From positions 186,001 through 250,000 of the forward strand of contig NZ_MBQE01000001.1 in the NCBI RefSeq assembly GCF_001696535.1: a stretch of 64,000 nt of DNA. Direction: 5' to 3'. Shown here in pieces: positions 51,106 to 60,871 of this stretch. The notes below the pieces were generated by a model, which saw only the letters and a program-made list of their open reading frames with translations, ran no database searches and was not told the origin of the DNA. The stretch comes from Stappia indica. GTDB taxonomy: Bacteria; Pseudomonadota; Alphaproteobacteria; Rhizobiales; Stappiaceae. Positions within the stretch are counted from its first letter, which is position 1, and each line of letters starts with the position of its first letter. Both the position numbers and the translations under genes were made by a program.

Positions 51106-51663
51106 ATGATCTCAAGATCCCTCGAGACGACGCTCAACGCGCTTGCCCTTCTGGCCATCTCGGCCGTGCTCTCCGTCGCCTTCTTCGACCAGTTCGCCAA
51201 TGGCGAGCTGCCCTGCCCGCTCTGCCTGCTGCAACGCGCCGGCTTCCTGCTGCTGGCCATCGGTCCGGTGCTGAACGTGGCGCGCGGTCCCCGGCCCGCC
51301 CATTACGGCGTGACGATCCTTGCCGGGCTTGCCGGCGCGGGCTTTGCCATGCGCCAGGTGCTGCTGCACATCCAGCCGGGCGATGCGGGCTATGGCGCGC
51401 CGTTCCTCGGCCTGCACTTCTACACCTGGGCCTTCGTCGTCTTCGTCGTCGCCGTTGCCGCCTGTGCGGCGCTCTTGATCCTGCGCGCGCCCGGCGAGGA
51501 ACCGCGTGCCGACGGCGGCCGCCCGGCGCGCCTGACCGGGCTGTCGCTGGTTGCCGTCCTGCTGGTGCTGGCGATGGCCGGGCTCAATGCGGCGAGCACG
51601 CTTGCCGAATGCGGCTTTGCCGCCTGCCCGGACGATCCGACCGTCTACCGCCTGCTGCAATAG
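51106..51663 (+). CDS. dsbB: Disulfide bond formation protein DsbB
   Basis: A 185-residue inner-membrane quinone-linked thiol oxidase that reoxidises DsbA. Four transmembrane helices are visible. The first cysteine pair is in ELPCPLCLLQRAG near residue 36, and the second in ECGFAACPDDP near residue 170, both in periplasmic positions. The ATG at 51106 has AAGGGG upstream. The preceding small cysteine-containing exported proteins could be its pathway's clients. Confidence 0.9.
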   Translation: MISRSLETTLNALALLAISAVLSVAFFDQFANGELPCPLCLLQRAGFLLLAIGPVLNVARGPRPAHYGVTILAGLAGAGFAMRQVLLHIQPGDAGYGAPFLGLHFYTWAFVVFVVAVAACAALLILRAPGEEPRADGGRPARLTGLSLVAVLLVLAMAGLNAASTLAECGFAACPDDPTVYRLLQ

Positions 51664-51688
51664 GCAGGCCCCGACGGGCTGAGTGCGC

Positions 51689-52333
51689 CTAGCTGGCGGC
51701 GATCATCGCGCGGATGCCGTCCGCGATGAACTGGATCGACAGCGCCGCCAGCAGCACGCCGAGCAGCCGCGTCACCACCACGGCGGCGGTCTCGCCCATC
51801 ATCCGCTCGATGCGGTCGGCCAGCAGGAACGAGACGAAGCAGGCGCCGATGATCACCAGGATGACCAGCGCCAGGCCCAGATAGGACACCGTGTCGACCG
51901 CCTGCGACGACAGCAGGATGACGGCGGAGATCGCCGCAGGTCCCGCGATCAGCGGGATCGCCAGCGGAAACACGGCCACGTCATGCAGCTCCTCCTGATG
52001 CGCCGCGTGCTGCGAGACCGCCTTTTCCGCGGTCTCGGATTTCCGCCGGTTGCGCTTCTCGAACACCATCTCGATGGCGATGATCAGCAGCAGCAAGCCG
52101 CCGGCGATCTGGAATGCCGGCACGGAGATGCCGAGCACACCCAGAACCCCGCGCCCGGCGACCAGGAAGAGGAACAGGATGGCCCCGCCGATCAGCGTCG
52201 CGCGCACCGCGATGCGCCGGCGCGTGGCCGCCGTGGCACCTGCCGTGACCGCCAGGAACATGGGCGCCAGGCCCACCGGATCGATGGTCACGAACAGCGT
52301 CGCGAAGGCGTTGATGAGATAGTCCGCAAGCAT
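51689..52333 (-). CDS. MarC-family inner-membrane protein
   Basis: A 214-residue protein with six hydrophobic segments of the MarC/UPF0056 family. It has [20 protein letters not shown] near residue 8 and [18 protein letters not shown] near residue 125. Despite its name the family has no proven role in multiple antibiotic resistance. It converges with dsbB. Confidence 0.9.
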   Translation of the reverse strand: MLADYLINAFATLFVTIDPVGLAPMFLAVTAGATAATRRRIAVRATLIGGAILFLFLVAGRGVLGVLGISVPAFQIAGGLLLLIIAIEMVFEKRNRRKSETAEKAVSQHAAHQEELHDVAVFPLAIPLIAGPAAISAVILLSSQAVDTVSYLGLALVILVIIGACFVSFLLADRIERMMGETAAVVVTRLLGVLLAALSIQFIADGIRAMIAAS

Positions 52334-52553
52334 TGCGCAAGCCCCCCGCTCGACTCGTCCGGCCCCGTTATATCAGGCAAAATACGGTGGATCGGCACCC
52401 GGGCGGCACCCCCTTCCCGAACTTTCCCTTGGGAAAGTGACAAGGCACTGTTTTAGCTATCCTTTTCGCGGCGCAAAAACCCTTCGGCCATTTGGCTGGA
52501 GGCGCGGAATCGGCTATAAGATCGGGACAGATTCAACAAGTGTGAGAGATCCC

Positions 52554-55388
52554 TTGACCGATCGGGACACGAACGCACCTACGGGTGGCCTGCCGTCCGA
52601 TATCCGGCCCGTTTCCATCACCGACGAGATGAAGCGCAGCTACCTCGATTACGCCATGAGCGTGATCGTCAGCCGCGCCCTGCCGGATGTGCGCGACGGG
52701 TTGAAGCCGGTGCACCGGCGCATTCTCTACTCGATGCATGAAAACGGCTACGAGTGGAACAAGCCCTACCGCAAGTCGGCCCGCGTGGTCGGCGACGTGA
52801 TGGGTAAATATCACCCCCATGGCGACAGCGCGATCTACGACGCGCTCGTGCGCATGGCGCAGAACTTCTCGCTCCGCCTGCCGCTGATCGACGGCCAGGG
52901 CAATTTCGGCTCGGTCGACGGCGATCCCGCGGCGGCCATGCGTTACACCGAGTGCCGGTTGCAGAAGGTGTCGGCGCGCCTCCTTGACGACATCGACAAG
53001 GAGACCGTCAACTTCCAGGACAACTACGACAATTCGGAGAGCGAGCCGGTCGTTTTGCCGGCAAAATTCCCGAACCTGCTGGTCAACGGCGCCGGCGGCA
53101 TCGCCGTCGGCATGGCCACCAACATCCCGCCGCACAATCTCGGCGAGGTCATCGACGCCTCCATCGCCCTGATGGAAAATCCGGCGATGACCACGGCCGA
53201 GCTGATGGAGATCGTGCCCGGTCCCGACTTCCCGACCGGCGGCATCATCCTCGGCCGCTCCGGCATCCGCTCTGCCTATGAGACCGCGCGCGGCTCCATC
53301 GTCATGCGCGGCCGCGCCGAGATCGAGGAGATCCGCAAGGATCGCTACGCCATCGTCATCACCGAGATCCCGTATCAGGTGAACAAGGCGTCGATGATCG
53401 AGAAGATCGCCGAGCATGTGCGCGAAAAGCGCATCGAGGGCATTTCCGACATCCGCGACGAGTCCGACCGCTCCGGCATGCGCGTGGTCGTCGAGCTGAA
53501 GCGCGATGCAGTCGGCGACGTGGTGCTTAACCAGCTCTACCGCTACTCGGCGCTGCAATCGACCTTCGGCGCCAACATGGTGGCGCTGAACGGCGGCCGG
53601 CCGGAGCAGCTCGGCCTGAAGGACATGCTGACCGCCTTCATCGCCTTCCGCGAGGAGGTGATCGGCCGGCGCACCCGCTTCCTGCTGAAGAAGGCGCGCG
53701 ACCGCGCCCATGTCCTCGTCGGTCTCGCCATCGCGGTTGCCAATATCGACGAGGTCATCGCGCTGATCCGCACCGCGCCGGACCCGGCCACCGCCCGCGC
53801 CCAGCTGATGGAGCGCAACTGGCCGGCCCGCGACGTGGAGCCCTTGATCCGCCTGATCGACGATCCGCGCCACATGGTCAACGAGGACGGCACCTACAAG
53901 CTGTCCGAGGAGCAGGCCCGTGCCATTCTCGACCTGCGCCTGCAGCGTCTTACCGCCCTTGGCCGCGACGAGATCGCCGACGAGCTCAACAAGATCGGCG
54001 AAGAGATCCGCGACTATCTCGACATCCTGCGCTCGCGCTCGCGCATCCTCGACATCATCCGCCAGGAGCTGACGGAAATCCGCGAGGAGTTCGCAACGCC
54101 CCGCCGGACCGAGATCATGGACGGCGGCGCGGACCTTGAGGACGAGGATCTCATCCAGCGCGAGGAGATGGTCGTCACGGTCAGCCATGCCGGCTACATC
54201 AAGCGCGTTCCGCTCGACACCTACCGGGCGCAGCGGCGCGGCGGCAAGGGCCGCTCGGGCATGTCGACCAAGGACGAGGATTTCGTCACCCGCCTGTTCG
54301 TGGCCAACACGCACACGCCGGTGCTGTTCTTCTCCTCGCGCGGCATCGCCTACAAGCTGAAGGTCTGGCGCCTGCCGCTCGGCGGCCCGACCTCGCGCGG
54401 CAAGGCGCTGGTCAACATGCTGCCGCTCGAGCAGGGCGAACAGATCACCTCGATCATGCCGCTGCCGGAGGACGAGGAGAGCTGGGGCAATCTCGACGTG
54501 ATGTTCGCCACCACGCGTGGCACCGTCCGACGCAACAAGCTCTCCGACTTCACGCAGATCAACAAGAACGGCAAGATCGCGATGAAGCTGGAGGATGGCG
54601 ACGGCATCGTCGGCGTCTTCACCTGCACCGAGCATGACGACGTCATGCTGACCACGGCGCTCGGCCAGTGCATCCGCTTTGCCGTCACCGATGTGCGCGT
54701 CTTCGCGGGCCGCAACTCGGTCGGCGTGCGCGGCATCAACCTTGCCGACAACGACCGCGTCATCTCCATGTCGATCCTGCGTCACTTCGACTGCACGGCG
54801 GACGAGCGCAGCGCCTATCTGCGCCTGCGCCGCCTGATGCGCGGCGAGGCCGACGAGACCAATGGCGAGGCGAACGGCGAGGCCGGCGGCGAGGACGAGG
54901 GCGTGCCGGCGGGCGACCTGCCGCAGGAGCGCTACGTGGCCATGAGCGCGCATGAGCAGGTGATCCTCACCATCTCGGAAAACGGCTACGGCAAGCGCTC
55001 GTCGTCCTTCGAGTACCGGGTCACGGGCCGCGGCGGCAAGGGCATCACCGCCATGGCGGTGACCAAGCGCAACGGCCCGCTCGTCGCCTCCTTCCCGGTG
55101 GAAGACAGCGACCAGATCATGCTCGTCACCAATGGCGGCCAGCTGATCCGTTGCCCGGTCGACGGCATCCGCATCGCCGGCCGCGCCACCCAGGGCGTCA
55201 TCGTCTTCAACACCGCCGAGGGCGAGGAAGTCGTCTCGGTCGGCCGTGTCTCCGACGAGGAGGACGCCGAAGAGGCGATGCTCGACGAGGCCGCAGCAGC
55301 GTCCGACTCCGACACGTCGGGCGATGCCGACGACGGCGAGACTGGCGATGGCGAGGCTGGCGACGAGGCTCCGGGCGACGACGCCTGA
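52554..55388 (+). CDS. gyrA: DNA gyrase subunit A
   Basis: Introduces negative supercoils with GyrB. The 944-residue protein has the N-terminal breakage-reunion domain with catalytic Tyr in [11 protein letters not shown] near residue 124. The quinolone-region [17 protein letters not shown] has Ser and Asp at the usual sensitive positions. The C-terminal beta-pinwheel contains the GyrA box QRRGGKGR near residue 560. The protein ends in a long acidic Asp/Glu/Gly tail. The TTG at 52554, with GAGAG upstream, is preferred; GTG 52542 is possible. Confidence 0.96.
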   Translation: MTDRDTNAPTGGLPSDIRPVSITDEMKRSYLDYAMSVIVSRALPDVRDGLKPVHRRILYSMHENGYEWNKPYRKSARVVGDVMGKYHPHGDSAIYDALVRMAQNFSLRLPLIDGQGNFGSVDGDPAAAMRYTECRLQKVSARLLDDIDKETVNFQDNYDNSESEPVVLPAKFPNLLVNGAGGIAVGMATNIPPHNLGEVIDASIALMENPAMTTAELMEIVPGPDFPTGGIILGRSGIRSAYETARGSIVMRGRAEIEEIRKDRYAIVITEIPYQVNKASMIEKIAEHVREKRIEGISDIRDESDRSGMRVVVELKRDAVGDVVLNQLYRYSALQSTFGANMVALNGGRPEQLGLKDMLTAFIAFREEVIGRRTRFLLKKARDRAHVLVGLAIAVANIDEVIALIRTAPDPATARAQLMERNWPARDVEPLIRLIDDPRHMVNEDGTYKLSEEQARAILDLRLQRLTALGRDEIADELNKIGEEIRDYLDILRSRSRILDIIRQELTEIREEFATPRRTEIMDGGADLEDEDLIQREEMVVTVSHAGYIKRVPLDTYRAQRRGGKGRSGMSTKDEDFVTRLFVANTHTPVLFFSSRGIAYKLKVWRLPLGGPTSRGKALVNMLPLEQGEQITSIMPLPEDEESWGNLDVMFATTRGTVRRNKLSDFTQINKNGKIAMKLEDGDGIVGVFTCTEHDDVMLTTALGQCIRFAVTDVRVFAGRNSVGVRGINLADNDRVISMSILRHFDCTADERSAYLRLRRLMRGEADETNGEANGEAGGEDEGVPAGDLPQERYVAMSAHEQVILTISENGYGKRSSSFEYRVTGRGGKGITAMAVTKRNGPLVASFPVEDSDQIMLVTNGGQLIRCPVDGIRIAGRATQGVIVFNTAEGEEVVSVGRVSDEEDAEEAMLDEAAAASDSDTSGDADDGETGDGEAGDEAPGDDA

Positions 55389-55418
55389 TCCCGCCTCACC
55401 GTCTCACGACACCATCAC

Positions 55419-55449
55419 GGGCCGCAGGACACTCCTGCGGCCCTTTTGT
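55419..55449 (+). terminator. Terminator of gyrA
   Basis: A perfect 11-bp stem (GGGCCGCAGGA with TCCTGCGGCCC) with a three-base loop is followed by TTTTGTTT, 30 bases after the gyrA stop. Confidence 0.92.
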
Positions 55450-55503
55450 TTGCGCGAGCGCGCCTTCGCTTGCGCAATCTCCTCTCCTCCCCGAGGCAGC
55501 CAC

Positions 55504-55606
55504 CCCACCTCGGCCGTCAGCCCACCGCCTCCCTCCCAACCTCGGCTGTCACCCCGGCCAAGCGCAGCGCAGAGCCGGGGTCCATTCGTTCCCAGAGCGG
55601 CAGCGA
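55504..55606 (+). repeat. ~105-bp direct repeat, left copy
   Basis: Begins CCCACCTCGGCCGTCAGCCC and ends near CATTCGTTCCCAGAGC. It matches 56094-56199 with scattered changes and includes a GTCACCCCGG palindrome (from 55548). Confidence 0.75.
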
Positions 55607-55671
55607 GAACACCGAAGCCTCTCGCCTCGCCCTCCCGGACAGCGCTCGCTCTCGCACCACCCTCTCGATTC

Positions 55672-55705
55672 GTCATCCCGGGCAAGCGAAGCGCGACCCG
55701 GGACC
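55672..55705 (+). repeat. GTCATCCCGG palindromic repeat
   Basis: GTCATCCCGGGCAAG is paired with its inverse ending CCCGGGACC. A near-exact inverted copy lies at 56018-56051. Confidence 0.7.
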
Positions 55706-55809
55706 GGAGAGCCGAGGGCCTATGAGGCGCGCTCCCGAACGACACCTCACCCGCCGTGCCTCTCCGGTCCAGGCTCGGCGCTGCACATCCTCCGCCCCAC
55801 CCACAGGAT

Positions 55810-55851
55810 GTCATCCCGGTTTCGGCAAAGCCGAAGACCGGGATCCAGTAA
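55810..55851 (+). repeat. GTCATCCCGG palindromic repeat
   Basis: GTCATCCCGGTTTCGGC and GCCGAAGACCGGGATCC form a long imperfect hairpin of the same class. Confidence 0.7.
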
Positions 55852-55925
55852 CCCCGTACGGTTCGCGTTGAGCCTCAGCGCTGCCGCCGGAACGTCGGTG
55901 GCGGCTGGCTTCGCGCCACCATCCA

Positions 55926-55964
55926 CCCCGGCGGATACTGGATACCTGCCTTCGCAGGTATGAC
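55926..55964 (-). repeat. Dispersed 39-bp palindromic element, copy B
   Basis: Reverse complement of the element at 40146-40184, identical except for two positions that pair with each other in the stem (G-C in copy A, A-T here). Confidence 0.8.
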
Positions 55965-56017
55965 AGCGGACAGTGGAACAGGCGCCTCCTGCCTCACTCC
56001 TCCCGAGGGTGCCAATA

Positions 56018-56051
56018 GGTCCCGGGTCGCGCTTCGCTTGCCCGGGATGAC
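56018..56051 (-). repeat. GTCATCCCGG palindromic repeat, inverted
   Basis: Inverted counterpart of 55672-55705, with CCCGGGATGAC at its right end. Confidence 0.7.
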
Positions 56052-56093
56052 CTCCGAGAGGGAGGCACCATCTCGCACCCCACCACCGGAGAT

Positions 56094-56199
56094 CCCACCT
56101 CGGCCGTCAGCCCACCGCCGTCGTCCCAACCTCTGACGTCACCCCGGACGAAGGCGAAGCCGGAGATCCGGGGCCCATTCGTTCCCAGAGCATTAGCGA
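56094..56199 (+). repeat. ~105-bp direct repeat, right copy
   Basis: Second copy of 55504-55606, 590 bases downstream. It includes a GTCACCCCGG palindrome from 56138. Confidence 0.75.
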
Positions 56200-56249
56200 T
56201 GGCGCGTTGCGTCCGCCTTCTCCCATCGTCGCCTCGAGAGAACGCCCCC

Positions 56250-57527
56250 TCACCCTTTCGGGCTGAACAACCGCACCGGCTCGGCGACGCCGCGAAGGCG
56301 ATGCTCGCCGAGGTCGTCGAGCGGCACATCGAGATCGCGCGCAGCCGCCTGCGAGATCAGGATTTCCCGGCCGAGCTCCTTGGTCAGCGCCTCGATGCGG
56401 CTTGCCGTGTTGACCGCCGGGCCGATCACCGTGAAATCGAGCCGTCCGGCCGAGCCGACATTGCCGAAGAACACCGTACCCTCGTGCAGCGCGATGCCCG
56501 TGCGCAGCGGCGCCCAGATATCCCGCGCGCCCGCGACCGCCGCCGGCGGTGCCTCGTTCAGCGCCGCAATCCCGGCAAGCGCCGCCCGCGCAGCGCGCAG
56601 GGCAGCACTTGCCGCCCCCTCGCCTTGCGGAAACACCGCCAGCACCCCGTCGCCCATGAATTTCAGGATCTCGCCGCCTTCGGCGATCACCGCCCCGGCC
56701 AGCCGCTCGAAATAGGCGTTGAGCAGCGCCGTCATCGCCGGCCCGGGCAGCCGCGCCGACAGATCGGTGAAGCCGCGCAGGTCAGACATCCAGATCACCG
56801 CGTCGATTTCCTCGCCGACGCCCCGCCGGATGCTGCCTTGCAGCACCTTGCCTCCCGCCGCCGGCCCCAGATAGGCGTCGAGCAGGTTTGCCGAAATCCG
56901 CCGGTCGATATGCCGGGCGACATGCAGCGCCAGGATCGAAAGCAGCCGGTCGATGCCCGCCCGCTCGGTTTCCGTGAAGCCGCCCGGCTGGCGCGTTGCC
57001 AGCGACACCAGGTTGTGCTGGCCGCCACCCCCGGTTCCGCCGGCAGCCGTCAGCGGCAGCGCCATGTAATGGCTGTAGCCGAGTTGCCCGAGTTCCCGCA
57101 GCAAGGGGTAGTGCGCCGAGGTGTCCTCGTCGATCATCCGGTCGAAGGCCTCGCCCCGCTCGATCACCGCAAAGATCGGGCTTCGCCGATAGGCATCCGT
57201 TGCCAGGATATCCTCGGCCACCTGGATCTCGTCGCAGATCCCGTCGCCCGCCTCCCAGTTCCAGGCAAAGCCATAGATCTGCGGGTGCAGCGTGCCGACA
57301 TGCAGGCTCGCCCGCTCGAAGGCCGGCATCGCCGCCGCCATGCGCCAGCAGAACGCCTCGAAGAAATCCAGCACGTCGCCGACCGCCAGCGCCTCGCCGA
57401 GCAGCCAGGCCTCGAGATCGGCGAGCGTCCCTGCCGCTCCGCCCGCCTCGCCCGGCACACGCTGCGAGCGCCGGCGCAGCCGCACCCCCTTCGCATAGGA
57501 CCTTGGAAACGGATCGATCCCGGCCAT
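56250..57527 (-). CDS. Class III adenylate cyclase
   Basis: A 425-residue cytoplasmic protein with an N-terminal ~230-residue regulatory region and a C-terminal cyclase domain. The two metal aspartates are in MSDLRGFTDLS near residue 250 and KFMGDGVLAVF near residue 292. The purine-specifying Lys (LKFMGD) and Asp (DFTVIGPAVNTASR) support ATP as substrate. The N-terminal part (GTLHPQIYGFAWNW, YPLLRELGQLGYSHYMALPL) resembles a GAF-like sensor used in rhizobial cyclases. The start at 57527 (MAGIDPFPRS) has a purine-rich leader. Confidence 0.9.
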   Translation of the reverse strand: MAGIDPFPRSYAKGVRLRRRSQRVPGEAGGAAGTLADLEAWLLGEALAVGDVLDFFEAFCWRMAAAMPAFERASLHVGTLHPQIYGFAWNWEAGDGICDEIQVAEDILATDAYRRSPIFAVIERGEAFDRMIDEDTSAHYPLLRELGQLGYSHYMALPLTAAGGTGGGGQHNLVSLATRQPGGFTETERAGIDRLLSILALHVARHIDRRISANLLDAYLGPAAGGKVLQGSIRRGVGEEIDAVIWMSDLRGFTDLSARLPGPAMTALLNAYFERLAGAVIAEGGEILKFMGDGVLAVFPQGEGAASAALRAARAALAGIAALNEAPPAAVAGARDIWAPLRTGIALHEGTVFFGNVGSAGRLDFTVIGPAVNTASRIEALTKELGREILISQAAARDLDVPLDDLGEHRLRGVAEPVRLFSPKG

Positions 57528-57685
57528 CCCCGTCTTTCCCGCCTCTTCATCCGGCCACCCCGGACAGCACGTCACGACCGCACTCTACCTCAAGGCAGCC
57601 GCACCGGGGACAAGTGCTGCGGGGCACGCCGCCCGGCAGCATCGGCGATTTCGGGAAATTGAGACGGCCGAAATCAAAATTTCGC

Positions 57686-57724
57686 AATTTCGAGACGGAA
57701 TTTTGCAAAATCCGTCTCGAAATT
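57686..57724 (-). terminator. Long AT-rich inverted repeat, terminator of the peptide ABC operon
   Basis: AATTTCGAGACGGA (57686-57699) pairs perfectly with TCCGTCTCGAAATT (57711-57724), and the inner TTTTGCAAAA also folds. It lies eight bases beyond the stop of the fused ATPase gene. A smaller CGAAAT/ATTTCG hairpin adjoins it at about 57669-57684. It probably ends the minus-strand operon. Confidence 0.65.
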
Positions 57725-57732
57725 CTCAAGAC

Positions 57733-59820
57733 CTATTCGGCCGCCTCGACCTTCGGCTTTATCACCGGCTCCATCGCCGCCAGTTCGGCCGGATCGAGAT
57801 GGCACAGGATCCGGTGCCCCTCGCCGAAGCTGCGCAGCGGCGGCAGCTCGGCATCGCAGGTGCCCGGCATCATGTAGGGGCAGCGGGTGGAGAACGGACA
57901 GCCCCTCGGCGGGTTGGTCGGCGATGGGATTTCCCCCTTCAGGACGATGTGCCGCTTCTCGATCCGCGTATCGGCGATCGGCACCGCCGCCAGCAGCGCC
58001 TCGGTGTAGGGATGGTAGGGCGGCGCGAAGATTTCCTCGGTCGTGCCCTGCTCCATGATCCGGCCGAGATACATCACCACCACCCGGTCGGCCAGGTACC
58101 GCACCACCGACAGGTCGTGGCTGATGAACAGCATCGTCGTGCGGTTCTCGCGCTGGATGTCCATCAGCAGCTCGGTCACCGCCGCCTGCACCGAAACGTC
58201 CAGCGCCGACACCGGCTCGTCGGCGATCACCACCTTCGGATTGCCGGCAAAGGCGCGGGCGATGCCCACCCGCTGCTTCTGGCCGCCGGACAGCTGGCGC
58301 GGCTTGCGCTTGGCGAAATCGCGCGGCAGCTTCACCGTGTCGAGCAGCCGGAAGACGATCTCCTCCACCTCCTCGTCCTTGCTGGCGACCCCGAACTTGC
58401 GGATCACCCGGGCGATCTGGCTGCCGACGGAATGCGACGGGTTCAGCGTGTCGAACGGGTTCTGGAAGACCATCTGCAGCTTCGAGATGGTCTCGGCATT
58501 GCGCCGCTCCACCGGCAGGTCGCCGAGCTCGACAGTGCCCAGCATCACCTTGCCGTCGGTCGCATCCTCCAGCCCCATCAGCACCTTGGCGAAGGTCGAC
58601 TTGCCGCAGCCGCTCTCGCCGACGATGGCCACCGTCTCGGCCTCGCGCGCGGTAAAGCTCAGCTTCTCGTTGGCCTTCACCACCCGCTCGCTGCCGCCGA
58701 CGAAGAGCCCGCCGTCCTCGATCAGGTAGTGCTTGGTCATGTTCTCGACGGAGAGCACCGTGTCGCCCGCCTCCACCGGCGGCTTCGCCTCGCCCTTCGG
58801 CAGGTCGCGGTCCCAGTCGATCTCCTGGAAGCGCTCGCAGCGCACCTTGTGGTCGTCGTCGCCCGGCACCGCATGCATCGGCAGCCGGCCGACATTGCAC
58901 AGCCCGTCGCGGAAGAAGGTGCAGCGCGGCCCGAAGTTGCACCCCTCGGGGCGCTCGTGCGGCAGCGGCAGCTGGCCCGGGATTGCCGCCAGCGGATGGG
59001 CGTTCTTGTCGGCGCCGGGCAACGGGATCGAGCCGAACAGTCCCCGCGTGTAGGGATGGCGCATCTCGTCGAAGACGTCATGGATGTCCCCGACCTCCAC
59101 CGCCTCGCCGGAATACATCACGGTCAGCCGGTCGCAGGTCTCCAGGATCAGCCCGAGATTGTGCGAGATGTAGATCATCGAGGTGCCGAACTCCTCGGCG
59201 ATCTCGTTGATCAGCTCGACGATGCCCGCCTCGACGGTCACGTCCAGCGCCGTCGTCGGCTCGTCGAGCAGCAGCAGCTTGGGGTTCGACAGCAGCGCCA
59301 TGGCGATCACCACGCGCTGCTGCTGGCCGCCGGAAATCTGGTGCGGGTAGGACGCCAGGATGCGCTTGGGGTCCGGCAGGCGCACCTTGGCCAGCATCTC
59401 CTCGGCCCGCGCCAGCGCCTCGCGCTCGCTCAACCCGTCATGGTAGATCGGCACCTCGGCCAGCTGGTCGCCGATGGTCATCGACGGGTTCAGCGAGGCC
59501 ATCGGCTCCTGGTAGACCATGGCGATGCGCGAGCCGCGGATCCGCCGCAGCTCCTCCTCGCTCATCTGCCGCATGTCGCGGCCTTCGAACAGGATTTCCC
59601 CGCCGACGATGGCGCCGTTCTTGCCCATGTACTGCATGATGGCCAGCGCCACGGTCGACTTGCCGCAGCCGCTCTCGCCGACGATGCCGTGCGCCTCGCC
59701 CGGCATGAGCTTCAGGTTGAAGTCGACCACGGCCGGGATCTCGCCGGCGCGCGTGTAGTAGGAGATGCAAAGGTTCCGGCATTCGAGAACGGGAACCTGA
59801 TCGGCGGCGTGATCGCTCAT
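57733..59820 (-). CDS. Dipeptide/oligopeptide ABC importer, fused DppD-DppF ATPase
   Basis: A 695-residue protein containing two complete ATPase domains. Domain 1 has GESGCGKST near residue 49, SGGQQQR and [10 protein letters not shown], and the cysteine-rich oligo_HPY tail ([15 protein letters not shown]). Domain 2 has GESGCGKST near residue 400, LSGGQKQR and ADEPVSALD, and a second cysteine tail ([15 protein letters not shown]). The cysteine clusters are typical of DppD/OppF proteins and may bind an iron-sulfur cluster. It is the last gene of a four-gene importer operon, 13 bases after the permease gene. Confidence 0.93.
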   Translation of the reverse strand: MSDHAADQVPVLECRNLCISYYTRAGEIPAVVDFNLKLMPGEAHGIVGESGCGKSTVALAIMQYMGKNGAIVGGEILFEGRDMRQMSEEELRRIRGSRIAMVYQEPMASLNPSMTIGDQLAEVPIYHDGLSEREALARAEEMLAKVRLPDPKRILASYPHQISGGQQQRVVIAMALLSNPKLLLLDEPTTALDVTVEAGIVELINEIAEEFGTSMIYISHNLGLILETCDRLTVMYSGEAVEVGDIHDVFDEMRHPYTRGLFGSIPLPGADKNAHPLAAIPGQLPLPHERPEGCNFGPRCTFFRDGLCNVGRLPMHAVPGDDDHKVRCERFQEIDWDRDLPKGEAKPPVEAGDTVLSVENMTKHYLIEDGGLFVGGSERVVKANEKLSFTAREAETVAIVGESGCGKSTFAKVLMGLEDATDGKVMLGTVELGDLPVERRNAETISKLQMVFQNPFDTLNPSHSVGSQIARVIRKFGVASKDEEVEEIVFRLLDTVKLPRDFAKRKPRQLSGGQKQRVGIARAFAGNPKVVIADEPVSALDVSVQAAVTELLMDIQRENRTTMLFISHDLSVVRYLADRVVVMYLGRIMEQGTTEEIFAPPYHPYTEALLAAVPIADTRIEKRHIVLKGEIPSPTNPPRGCPFSTRCPYMMPGTCDAELPPLRSFGEGHRILCHLDPAELAAMEPVIKPKVEAAE

Positions 59821-59833
59821 TCTGTCCCCCTCC

Positions 59834-60853
59834 TCAGTCGCGCAGGCTCATTTCCCGAAGGCCGTCGGCCATCAGGTTGAAGCCAAGGATCAGGCTCGAA
59901 ACGGCCAGCGCCGGCACGAGCAGCATGTAGGAGAACTTCCACAGCATCGCCGTCTTGGCGCTCTCGCGGATCATCAATCCCCAGTCCGGGTCGGGCGGCT
60001 GCAGGCCGAGGCCCAGGAAGGTCAGCGTGGTGATCGCCACCGTCGTGTAGCCGAGCCGCAGGCAGGCATCGACGATGATCGGCCCGCGCACGTTCGGCAG
60101 CAGCTCGAAGATCATGATGTAGAGCGGATGCTCGCCGCGGGTCTGCGCCGCGTAGACGTAGTCGCGCGTCTTGATGTCGAGCGCCAATCCCCGGACGATG
60201 CGCATGATCGCCGGCGCCGAGGCGAAGGTCACCGCCACCACGATGTTGAAGCCCGACGGCCCCAGATAGTTCAGGATGACGATGAACAGCACCATCACCG
60301 GGAACGACAGCAGCACGTTGGCGACGAACGAAATGATCTCGTCCCACCAGCCGGCCAGGTAGCCGGAGATCAGGCCGAACATGGCGCCCACCACATAGGC
60401 GACCATGGTCGCCGTCACGCCCCAGACCAGCACCCGCTGGCAGCCCCAGATCATGCGCGACAGCATGTCCCGGCCCTTGAAGTCGGTGCCCAGCCAGAAG
60501 AACAGGTCGTTCCGCTCGGTGAACGGCGTCGTGAACGGGGCAATCGGCTTGTTCGGGTCCATCAGGGGCAGGTACGGCGCGCTGACCGCCATCAGCAGCC
60601 AGAAGAACACCAGCGTCAGCCCGATCACCGCGACGCGGCTCTCGCGGAACGCCCGGATGCCCAGCACGTAGAGCATCAGCGTCGCCGGGATCGCCGGCAG
60701 CAGCACGGCCCGCGCCTCGCCGCCGATTGCCTGGCCGAACATCACATAGGCCATCAGCGGCAGCCACATCAGCAGCACCAGCACGGCGACGGGCTTCGGC
60801 TTCGACAGCCGGTCGAGGACGGAAGGGCCGGACGGGATCTCGGTCACTGCCAT
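59834..60853 (-). CDS. Dipeptide/oligopeptide ABC importer permease (DppC-like)
   Basis: A 339-residue inner-membrane permease. There are two extra N-terminal hydrophobic segments, then the DppC core with WLGTDFKGRDMLSRMIWG near residue 120. The EAA loop region is AAQTRGEHPLYIMIFELLPN near residue 235. The longer N-terminus than E. coli DppC (300) is a feature of this subfamily. It follows the DppB-like gene by 18 bases. Confidence 0.92.
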   Translation of the reverse strand: MAVTEIPSGPSVLDRLSKPKPVAVLVLLMWLPLMAYVMFGQAIGGEARAVLLPAIPATLMLYVLGIRAFRESRVAVIGLTLVFFWLLMAVSAPYLPLMDPNKPIAPFTTPFTERNDLFFWLGTDFKGRDMLSRMIWGCQRVLVWGVTATMVAYVVGAMFGLISGYLAGWWDEIISFVANVLLSFPVMVLFIVILNYLGPSGFNIVVAVTFASAPAIMRIVRGLALDIKTRDYVYAAQTRGEHPLYIMIFELLPNVRGPIIVDACLRLGYTTVAITTLTFLGLGLQPPDPDWGLMIRESAKTAMLWKFSYMLLVPALAVSSLILGFNLMADGLREMSLRD

Positions 60854-60871
60854 GGAACGCGTCTCCGGTCC

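Larger units (their letters stand above)
55450..56249. other. Repeat-rich intergenic region
   Basis: About 800 bases without a gene, between gyrA and a minus-strand cyclase. It contains at least five GTCATCCCGG/GTCACCCCGG-type palindromes and one inverted copy of the 39-bp element. It also has a ~105-bp direct repeat. It looks like a landing zone for dispersed repeats. Confidence 0.75.

Noticed and set aside
52839-52890. Possible quinolone-resistance changes in gyrA
   Set aside because: The critical Ser and Asp in [11 protein letters not shown] are the sensitive residues.
52533-54953. Long minus-strand ORF opposite gyrA
   Set aside because: Shadow of the gyrA codon pattern; rich in His/Asp/Ala with no recognisable domain.
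55460-55560. CTCCTCCCC and CCTCCCTCCC stretches resembling the cuckoo motif
   Set aside because: They are not in hairpin loops, do not match CCTCCTCCC exactly and belong to pyrimidine-rich repeat DNA.
55504-56199. CRISPR array
   Set aside because: Repeats are too few, of unequal spacing and in both orientations; no cas genes. They are dispersed palindromes.
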